This document shows, one piece after another, positions 1 to 4,740 of a DNA stretch of 5,164 bases. Numbering within the stretch: the stretch's first letter is position 1; each line of letters begins with the position of its first letter. The translations under genes were made by a program, and so were the position numbers. This stretch comes from Thermoproteota archaeon (GTDB lineage: Archaea; Thermoproteota; EX4484-205; JAAOZP01): contig JAOAJQ010000093.1 of the NCBI GenBank assembly GCA_026414125.1, forward strand, positions 1-5,164, written 5' to 3'. Under the pieces are notes generated by a model. That model saw nothing but the letters and a program-made list of their open reading frames with translations, had not been told where the DNA came from and ran no database searches.

Positions 1-1
1 A

Positions 2-601
2 GCGATATCTCTACTGTATCCTGGCCTGCTTAGACACAAGCAGATAAGCCAGTTCCAAGACATTCTAGCCGAAGTATATGCTTCCACTGAGAGGGTTGGG
101 CTGAGGCTTTCCGAGAGGCTGGGGGTAAAATACTATGGGATTGACGTCTCGCTATCACCATGGATGGAGGAGAGCGTTGCAGAGATCGTGGAGTTCGCCT
201 CTGGAGTTAAAATACCGCTTCCAGGAACCTTCAGCACTGTCAGAGAGATAAACAGTCTGATTGGCAATGCTGTTAAAACAGCCGGAATAAGGGCGACAGG
301 CTATAACGAGGTTATGCTGCCGGTTGCTGAGGACAATGTTTTGAAGGAGAGGGTTACAACAGGAGACGTTAAGCTCAGGGATCTTGTACACCTGGCTTCA
401 GCATGCGTTTCAGGGGTTGACATGGTTGTTATCTCAGACGACACTCCTAGCAGGGTTATAGAGGGTGTTTTAAAAGATCTTTTTGAAATAAGCATGCTGA
501 AAGGCAGGGCTACCGGTTTGAGAATGATTTTCGCACCCGCAGAACCAGGAGAAACAATTAAACTCAATTTCTTCGGGTGGACGCCGGTAATATCGCCCTA
601 A
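2..601 (+). CDS. DUF711 / UPF0210 family protein, C-terminal part (5' end outside window)
   Basis: The reading frame is open from the left edge and gives 199 residues before TAA. Family-typical stretches are YYGIDVSLSPW (about residues 47-57 of the visible part) and GYNEVMLPVAEDNVL (about 100-114), followed by a segment starting LRDLVHLASACVSGVDMVV. These match my memory of DUF711/UPF0210 proteins, which have a pyruvate-formate-lyase/ribonucleotide-reductase-like barrel fold and no established reaction. Full members are roughly 400-450 residues, so more than half lies upstream. The ATG at 164 is not the start, because family sequence continues N-terminal of it. The bacterial UPF0210 genes often sit beside a small ACT-domain gene; none is seen here. 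The stop codon lies directly against the promoter of the next small gene. Family assignment is confident; function is unknown. Confidence 0.88.
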   Translation, partial: AISLLYPGLLRHKQISQFQDILAEVYASTERVGLRLSERLGVKYYGIDVSLSPWMEESVAEIVEFASGVKIPLPGTFSTVREINSLIGNAVKTAGIRATGYNEVMLPVAEDNVLKERVTTGDVKLRDLVHLASACVSGVDMVVISDDTPSRVIEGVLKDLFEISMLKGRATGLRMIFAPAEPGETIKLNFFGWTPVISP

Positions 602-613
602 AGCTTTATATTT
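601..613 (+). promoter_or_regulatory. Archaeal TATA box for the 69-residue protein gene
   Basis: CTTTATAT at 604-611 is preceded by a purine-rich AAAG (BRE-like). The box centre is about 28 bp before the ATG at 636, so transcription would begin at or very close to the start codon, as in leaderless archaeal mRNAs. The box begins right at the stop codon of the DUF711 gene, so the small gene can be expressed independently of it. Confidence 0.6.
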
Positions 614-635
614 CGAGCTGGAGTACTAATTCGGA

Positions 636-845
636 ATGGGGGTAGTTCACAGGCCGGATGATATTCTCAACAGGAGGAGGCGTGTGGAAATCGCTCTGAG
701 AGACCTTAACCCTGGCATTAGAGAAACGGTTCTCAACATAGTGGACTCTTGGAAAGGCGGTGAATCCATAGAGGATTTGAAGCGTGTCGTGGGTGAAGAA
801 AAGGCTTTTAAGATAATTAAAGAGCTAAACTTGCCTGAAGACTAG
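636..845 (+). CDS. Small hypothetical helical protein, 69 aa
   Basis: I do not recognise a family. The product is highly charged and looks wholly helical: a basic patch RRRR at residues 13-16, a first helix around 15-24, a second around 27-39 (IRETVLNIVDSW), then GGESIEDLKRVVGEEKAFKI with two short helices joined by a tight turn at about 44-65. The last part could be a helix-turn-helix or protein-interaction unit, but that is only a shape argument. There is no signal peptide, membrane segment or Cys. The start is supported by the TATA box 28 bp upstream; a weak GGAG lies about 13 nt before the ATG. It follows the DUF711 gene by 34 bp on the same strand, and its TAG stop overlaps the stop of the minus-strand 29-residue ORF. 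Confidence 0.75.
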   Translation: MGVVHRPDDILNRRRRVEIALRDLNPGIRETVLNIVDSWKGGESIEDLKRVVGEEKAFKIIKELNLPED

Positions 846-931
846 TGTTCGACGATATCTATGGTCATATCTTCCTCCAGAAAGTAACATATTAGCCCTT
901 TTTCCCAGTTTACAACCACCTTCTTACCCAT
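842..931 (-). CDS. Short hypothetical protein, 29 aa, convergent with the 69-aa gene
   Basis: ATG at 931 reads through 29 codons to TAG at 844-842: MGKKVVVNWEKGLICYFLEE then DMTIDIVEH. The composition looks real: alternating hydrophobic residues suggest three beta-strands (KVVVNWE, LICYFLEE, MTIDIVE), with Lys/Glu/Ile enrichment and ATA/GAG/GAA/AAG codons like the neighbours. A TATA-like TATTTAA is centred 27 bp before the ATG, the geometry of a leaderless gene. The same frame is open upstream to another ATG at 982 (46 aa in total), but the added 17 residues look like translated promoter, so the inner start is preferred. It follows rhaB on the same strand with a 78-bp gap and could also be read from it. 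Function unknown. It may also be a chance ORF. Confidence 0.5.
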   Translation of the reverse strand: MGKKVVVNWEKGLICYFLEEDMTIDIVEH

Positions 932-954
932 TCTTATGAATTTTAAGGGACTCC

Positions 955-961
955 TTAAATA
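955..961 (-). promoter_or_regulatory. Candidate TATA box for the 29-aa ORF
   Basis: On the minus strand this reads TATTTAA, preceded by AAGC and centred 27 bp upstream of the ATG at 931. It lies in the gap downstream of rhaB. The spacing matches the other promoters in the window. Confidence 0.45.
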
Positions 962-981
962 GCTTGTTCGATTAGTAAACA

Positions 982-987
982 TTTTTT
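982..987 (+). terminator. T6 run, candidate archaeal terminator for the + strand unit
   Basis: TTTTTT on the plus strand lies in the AT-rich gap beyond the 69-aa gene; a shorter T5 run is at 899-903. Archaeal RNA polymerase commonly terminates at T-rich tracts without a hairpin. Weak evidence, because T-runs are frequent in AT-rich DNA. Confidence 0.25.
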
Positions 988-1009
988 AGAAATTGCTAGT
1001 TTAATTTCT

Positions 1010-2500
1010 TTAACCGTTTGATTTTTCAACTATGGAACAGAAACGAGTGTAAGCGTCCTCGACTGAGTCTTCATGCTCTGGCTCGAATTCTCTGAGATCG
1101 AAAGAGTTTCTAACTATCTGCCTTATCTCTTTATGGGATTTGACAAAGCCTGTCGCATACGCTTGCATAAGAATGTTGCCGATGGATGTTGCTTCCACGG
1201 GTCCTGCAATCACCCTAATGCCGGTGAAGTCTGCAGTAAGCTGGTTTAGTAGCCAGTTTCTAGAACCGCCTCCGATGATGTTAATCCGTTTTATTCTGCT
1301 TCCAGTCAACTCCATTATCCTTTCCAACACAAGCCTGTATTTGAAGGCTAGGCTTTCAAGAATTACTCTGACCAGCTCACCCTCATCCCTCGGCTTCTCT
1401 TGGCTAGTCTCGTGTAAGTAGCCAGTTATCTCCTCAACCATGTTCGCCGGAGCCATAAACCTTTCATCGTCAGGATCAATGAAAGCTATGAACCTTCTCG
1501 ACTTGCTCGCAAGACGGGTTAGCTCCTCGTAAGAGTATTCCTTGCCCTGGCTAACCCAGTTTCTCCTACATTCTTGAACAAGCCACATTCCTTGAACATT
1601 GCGTAGAAATCTGAATTTTCCGAAAACACCCCCTTCATTCGTAAAATTATACTCTAATGATTTCCGGCTTATAATCGGCCTGTCTACTTCAACGCCCACT
1701 AAGGACCAGGTTCCAGAGCTTATGTATGCTGAGCCCTCGTCCTCGAGAAGTGCTGCCGCTACTGCGGAAGCCGTGTCATGGCAGGCTGGAGCTACGATTG
1801 AAACCTTACTGTTGAGTTTAAGCTCTTCAGCAAGGCTTGCAGAAATCCCACCGAGAACTGTTCCAGGCTTAACTATCTCTGGTAGAAAGTGCGTTGGAAT
1901 CTCTAGTTTCTCCAAGAGCTCATAGTCCCAGTTGTTCTTAGACGGGTTGAAGAACTGGGTGGTCGTGGCGTCTGAAAACTCCGAAAGCTTTACGCCAGAC
2001 AGCCAGTAGTTGAACAGATCTGGCATCATTAGGAATTTACTGGCTGCATTGAGAATGGAAGACCGGTTTAAGACTAACGAATACAGCTGGTAAAGAGTGT
2101 TCAATCTGAGAAACTGGATTCCCGTTCTGAAATAGACCTCTTCTCGCGAAACCTTCTTAAAGACTTCTTCAAAAGCACGTTCCGTCCTGGGATCCCTATA
2201 GTGGTGGGGGTTTCCGAGAAGCTCGCCACTGCTGTCGAGAAGCGCGAAATCTACGCCCCACGTGTCTACGCCGATGGACTCCAAGTTTCCATCCAACTTG
2301 GAGCTGGCGAGTGAAGCAGCATTCTTCATTTCACTCCATATTCTTAAGACATCCCAGAATATGCTTCCTCCTATTTTCACCGGAACGTTTGGAAACCTAT
2401 AAACCTCCTCTACTTTTATTTTATTCTCGACGAGTATTCCGATTAAGGCTCTGCCGCTTTCCGCCCCAAGGTCGAAGGCTAGGAAGGCAGGGCTCCCCAT
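1010..2500 (-). CDS. rhaB: Rhamnulokinase (L-rhamnulose kinase), FGGY carbohydrate kinase family
   Basis: Cytoplasmic ATP-dependent kinase expected to convert L-rhamnulose to L-rhamnulose 1-phosphate in L-rhamnose catabolism. From the ATG at 2500 the protein has 496 residues, close to the ~490 usual for RhaB. Visible motifs are the N-terminal phosphate loop DLGAESGR (10-17), DTWGVDF (79-85), HYRDPRT (100-106), ACHDTASAV (239-247) with the expected catalytic base Asp242, SSGTWSLVG (261-269), and the C-terminal ATP-binding IIGGGSRNWLLNQ (408-420). The YRDPRT and CHDTASA motifs favour RhaB over other FGGY kinases. An ATG at 2515 would add MFLRP, but the TATA box at 2521-2528 would then be too close, and the inner start places the DLG motif at the usual distance. 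It lies 41 bp downstream of the metE-like gene, so co-transcription is likely. No isomerase or aldolase partner is in view; substrate is inferred from family. Confidence 0.93.
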   Translation of the reverse strand: MGSPAFLAFDLGAESGRALIGILVENKIKVEEVYRFPNVPVKIGGSIFWDVLRIWSEMKNAASLASSKLDGNLESIGVDTWGVDFALLDSSGELLGNPHHYRDPRTERAFEEVFKKVSREEVYFRTGIQFLRLNTLYQLYSLVLNRSSILNAASKFLMMPDLFNYWLSGVKLSEFSDATTTQFFNPSKNNWDYELLEKLEIPTHFLPEIVKPGTVLGGISASLAEELKLNSKVSIVAPACHDTASAVAAALLEDEGSAYISSGTWSLVGVEVDRPIISRKSLEYNFTNEGGVFGKFRFLRNVQGMWLVQECRRNWVSQGKEYSYEELTRLASKSRRFIAFIDPDDERFMAPANMVEEITGYLHETSQEKPRDEGELVRVILESLAFKYRLVLERIMELTGSRIKRINIIGGGSRNWLLNQLTADFTGIRVIAGPVEATSIGNILMQAYATGFVKSHKEIRQIVRNSFDLREFEPEHEDSVEDAYTRFCSIVEKSNG

Positions 2501-2520
2501 GGGTCTTAAAAACATATTTA

Positions 2521-2531
2521 ATTTTTAAGCT
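2521..2531 (-). promoter_or_regulatory. Candidate TATA box for rhaB in the 41-bp gap
   Basis: The minus strand reads AAAAAGCTTAAAAATTAAAT across this gap. TTAAAAAT (2528-2521) is centred about 24-25 bp before the ATG at 2500 and preceded by purine-rich AAAAGC, which could act as a BRE. It would give rhaB an internal promoter in addition to read-through from the upstream gene. Confidence 0.45.
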
Positions 2532-2541
2532 TTTTCCCAGC

Positions 2542-3465
2542 TTAAACGTTAATTCCTTTCGAAGCCTCCACAAGGTTTCTAAGAATCAGAAAAGCCAAGT
2601 CACGTTTAGTCTTCCGCAACCCGCAATCAGGATGAACGTAAGCCACATTTTCAACGCCAATTTTAGAAATGGCGTTCCTGATTATCTCTAAAGCGGCTTC
2701 CAGAGTAGTGAGATCATCCTTCGATACGACGTTTACCCTCATGCATCCCACTCCGATTTTTTTAGAACTATTCTCAAAGACATTTCTAGACAGAAGATCT
2801 ATGTTTCCAGGCGAGCCTGCAAACTCTAAACTAAAGATGCTAACATTTTTAACCATGCTTAGAGATTTCACCGTTTTCTGATTCAGCTTCCCACAGACGT
2901 GTATGCTTGTCAGACCAGGTTCCAATCCTTCAACCGCAATTTCAATAGGCTCACGTATCTTCTCCGGATCTAGAAAACCCGCACTCACCCCTGGCTCATC
3001 GATCTGAACGAGACACTCATAGGATTGAATAAGCCTGGCTATCCGGTTTATGACGTTTGCAACATCATTATAGAGCTCAATGTTCCTAATGTTACCGTAG
3101 GGTCCAGCGTTCCGTAGTGCCGCTGAAAACCCGAAGGTTATTGGACCACTTACACTTATCTTTAACATGTTCGAATAACCTTTTTCAACAATGTGTTTTC
3201 TAGCTTCAAGGCAATCAACAATCTTGAAAGACTCCTGCATGTTTTCCACAGGTCTTATTCTACCTGTTATTGAGATTTTCTCACCATCAAACTTCAAACC
3301 CTGCATTGAGTTTGAAAGATAGGAAAGCATATCTGTCCTCTGCTCTCCGTCTGAAACAATGTCGATACCAGTCTCAACCTGTAGGTCGACGGCGAGCCGA
3401 ATTGCCGTTCTAAGATCCTCGTGGAGCCTCGGAAGACTTCCAATAACAGTTGTTTTTAAACGCAT
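2542..3465 (-). CDS. MetE C-terminal-domain (cobalamin-independent methionine synthase-like) methyltransferase
   Basis: The product is 307 residues, the single catalytic barrel of MetE without the N-terminal half, as in the archaeal short MetE-type enzymes (about 310 residues) that take the methyl group from a corrinoid rather than folate. All four zinc/homocysteine-activating ligands are present: His189 and Cys191 (SIHVCGK), Glu214 (FSLEFAGSPG) and Cys281 (VHPDCGLR). Other family signatures are TTVIGSLPR (5-13), VSDGEQRTDM (37-46), VSGPITFG (105-112) and QIDEPG (154-159). The expected reaction is methyl transfer to homocysteine in the cytoplasm. The ATG at 3465 is chosen because the family starts at this point and a TATA box lies 26 bp upstream; the longer frame from 3519 adds 18 Lys/Leu-rich residues across the promoter. 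No MetE-N half gene is nearby. Its place between an SDR and rhaB is unexpected, so the true methyl donor and acceptor are uncertain. Confidence 0.88.
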   Translation of the reverse strand: MRLKTTVIGSLPRLHEDLRTAIRLAVDLQVETGIDIVSDGEQRTDMLSYLSNSMQGLKFDGEKISITGRIRPVENMQESFKIVDCLEARKHIVEKGYSNMLKISVSGPITFGFSAALRNAGPYGNIRNIELYNDVANVINRIARLIQSYECLVQIDEPGVSAGFLDPEKIREPIEIAVEGLEPGLTSIHVCGKLNQKTVKSLSMVKNVSIFSLEFAGSPGNIDLLSRNVFENSSKKIGVGCMRVNVVSKDDLTTLEAALEIIRNAISKIGVENVAYVHPDCGLRKTKRDLAFLILRNLVEASKGINV

Positions 3466-3487
3466 CAGAGGAAAAAACTTAAGCTTT

Positions 3488-3496
3488 CTTTTAAGC
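3488..3496 (-). promoter_or_regulatory. TATA box for the metE-like gene
   Basis: The minus strand reads GCTTAAAAG, with TTAAAA centred about 26 bp before the ATG at 3465. A second GCTTAAG follows 12 bp downstream. There is no Shine-Dalgarno between it and the ATG (TTTTTTCCTCTG), which fits a leaderless mRNA. Confidence 0.55.
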
Positions 3497-3503
3497 ATTT
3501 TCA

Positions 3504-3542
3504 AAAGTGTAGAAAACATGCATATGGAGCACGCTTGAAAAA
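3504..3542 (-). terminator. T-rich candidate terminator downstream of the SDR gene
   Basis: On the minus strand, 20 bp after the SDR stop, the sequence has a T5 run (3542-3538) followed by T4 runs within TTTTCTACACTTTTG. There is no clear hairpin. This would separate the SDR transcript from the metE-like gene, which has its own promoter just beyond. Confidence 0.35.
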
Positions 3543-3562
3543 CAGGCGTTTATTAATCAGGA

Positions 3563-4621
3563 TTAGAATCTTCCATCGATAACCTCGAAATGAGTAGGCT
3601 TGTTTAACGTCCAGCCTCTTATTACAACCCAATGAGCAACCCATTTCATCATTTGCTCTAGTGTTACCGCTGGAGGGCCGAAAAGTCTGAAGCATTTTGA
3701 GGCATTGCTTAACAGGGCTTTTTCCATCTCCCTGTTCGCAAAAACAGGCTCCCTTTGGAAAAATTCTCCGAACCGCTCCGCTAACCATCTTACTGAAACA
3801 ATATCAGGACCAGTTACGTTAATTATTTCAGGAGGAGAGTTGCATAGTTCTAAAGAGCGGACAGCTATGTTGTTAACATCTCCCTGCCATATGACATTCA
3901 CATATCCCATTCTCAAGTCGATAGGGGAGCCTTCAAAAACCTTCTGAGCAACATCCAGCAAAACGCCGTACCTCAATTCCACAGCATAATTTAACCTCAG
4001 GAACGTGGTTTTCAAACCGTATTTTTTACAAGCGTATTCGAACATTCTCTCTCGCCCCAAGCATGATTGGGCATACTCTCCAACAGGATCTGGAGGAGTC
4101 GATTCATCCGCGCCTCCGGAAGAGACAGGAACCAATGGATAAACGTTGCCTGTTGAAAAAACAACTATCTTGGATCTTCTGAATCTTCTTGAAATCATTG
4201 CTGGAATCAACGTGTTTACAGCCCAAGTTAGTGAGCTATCCTCCTTAGTGCCGAACTTCCTGCCAACCATATATATCACGTTAGAAGCATCTGGAAGCCT
4301 GTCCAACTGGTCTTCCTCCAAAAGATCGCACGGGACAGTTTCAACACCAGCCTTCTCCAGCTCCTCCCTCAAGCCTGGGGTTGAAAACCTAGATGCTCCA
4401 ATAACCCTTTTCCCCAAACCAGCCTCGTCCACAGCTCTCTTCACAAGCCTCGCGAGAGTAGGGCCGATTTTACCTGAGACACCTAGGATCAGGATGTCCC
4501 CATCGAGCTGGGAAACAGCTTTCACGGTCTCATGCATAGGCCGGGATAGAATTTCGTCGAGCTCCAGCTTGTTTTCTATAAGGTTTGGAAGCTTAAACCC
4601 AGCATTATTGCTCCAAGCCAT
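3563..4621 (-). CDS. NAD-dependent epimerase/dehydratase-like protein (extended SDR, atypical active site)
   Basis: A 352-residue product with a Rossmann N-terminus: LDGDILILGVSGKIGPTLAR (39-58) carries GxxGxxG at Gly47, Gly50 and Gly53. Further signatures are RVIGASRFS (72-80), the acidic VPCDLLEED (96-104), NVIYMVGRKFGT (114-125), FSTGNVYPL (155-163) and LRLNYAVELRYGVLLD (208-223). It belongs to a distinct SDR subgroup ending in KPTHFEVIDG (341-350), which I recall mainly from bacterial carbohydrate gene clusters. Where classical members have YxxxK this one has Tyr183-AQS-Cys187, so the catalytic Lys is missing, and I believe the subgroup shares this. The substrate is unknown; a keto-sugar or sugar-acid derivative is an inference from the neighbouring rhamnulokinase and GH127 gene. 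The ATG at 4621 fits the family N-terminus and has a TATA box about 31 bp upstream. The alternatives ATG 4681 and TTG 4684 would add 20-21 residues. Confidence 0.85.
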   Translation of the reverse strand: MAWSNNAGFKLPNLIENKLELDEILSRPMHETVKAVSQLDGDILILGVSGKIGPTLARLVKRAVDEAGLGKRVIGASRFSTPGLREELEKAGVETVPCDLLEEDQLDRLPDASNVIYMVGRKFGTKEDSSLTWAVNTLIPAMISRRFRRSKIVVFSTGNVYPLVPVSSGGADESTPPDPVGEYAQSCLGRERMFEYACKKYGLKTTFLRLNYAVELRYGVLLDVAQKVFEGSPIDLRMGYVNVIWQGDVNNIAVRSLELCNSPPEIINVTGPDIVSVRWLAERFGEFFQREPVFANREMEKALLSNASKCFRLFGPPAVTLEQMMKWVAHWVVIRGWTLNKPTHFEVIDGRF

Positions 4622-4647
4622 CTGCTTGGTTTCTCCACGTCTTGAAA

Positions 4648-4656
4648 CATATAAAC
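4648..4656 (-). promoter_or_regulatory. Candidate TATA box for the SDR gene
   Basis: The minus strand reads GTTTATATG, centred about 31 bp before the ATG at 4621, predicting a leader of only a few bases. If translation instead began at 4681, this TATA would lie inside the coding region and the element at 4708-4718 would serve. Confidence 0.45.
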
Positions 4657-4707
4657 AATACGTTCCAGGGCGAGTAGGCATCAATGTTCGCTCAAGGAAA
4701 ACGGAAG

Positions 4708-4718
4708 GTTTTTAAAAC
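4708..4718 (+). promoter_or_regulatory. Palindromic TATA element GTTTTTAAAAC in the divergent region
   Basis: The 11-bp GTTTTTAAAAC is self-complementary except for its central base. Its centre is about 27-28 bp before the TTG at 4741, the expected spacing for a leaderless GH127 transcript. Read on the other strand it is about 30-32 bp before the TTG 4684 / ATG 4681 alternatives of the SDR gene, so it might fire in both directions. The + strand assignment is the better supported one. Confidence 0.5.
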
Positions 4719-4736
4719 TTTGAAACGTCTTTAAAC
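4718..4736. repeat. Short direct repeat CTTTGAAAC / CTTTAAAC, 11-bp phase
   Basis: CTTTGAAAC (4718-4726) and CTTTAAAC (4729-4736) start 11 bp apart, about one helical turn, between the TATA element and the TTG start of the GH127 gene. This is where a repressor would block polymerase. It could equally be chance in an AT-rich promoter. Confidence 0.3.
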
Positions 4737-4740
4737 AGTC

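Noticed and set aside
164..601. DUF711 gene as a complete 145-residue protein starting at ATG 164
   Set aside because: The frame is open to the left edge and the conserved YYGIDVSLSPW segment lies just upstream of that ATG, so this is an internal Met of a gene cut by the window edge.
842..982. 46-residue version of the small minus-strand ORF starting at ATG 982
   Set aside because: The extra 17 residues run through the TATTTAA element and look like translated promoter, and the predicted transcript would start after this ATG. Kept only as an alternative start.
846..1009. Possible structured RNA or riboswitch in the gap between the 69-aa gene and rhaB
   Set aside because: No stable hairpin series or conserved RNA motif is visible; most of the gap is accounted for by the 29-aa ORF and its promoter.
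2311..2691. 126-residue plus-strand ORF spanning the 5' end of rhaB and the 3' end of the metE-like gene
   Set aside because: It crosses two well-supported opposite-strand genes and their promoter, and its composition (Arg/Phe/Ser/Leu-rich) is that of antisense translation.
2542..3519. Longer metE-like ORF starting at 3519 (18 extra residues)
   Set aside because: The extension is Lys/Leu/Phe-rich translation of the TATA region; family sequence begins at MRLKTTVIGSLPR.
3563..4684. Longer SDR ORF starting at TTG 4684 or ATG 4681
   Set aside because: The added 20-21 residues span a good TATA box (4648-4656) and do not resemble the family N-terminus as I recall it. Not excluded, because the element at 4708-4718 could serve this start.
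4146..4715. 189-residue plus-strand ORF opposite the SDR gene
   Set aside because: Ser/Leu/Pro-rich antisense product of a well-supported SDR; no recognisable motif.
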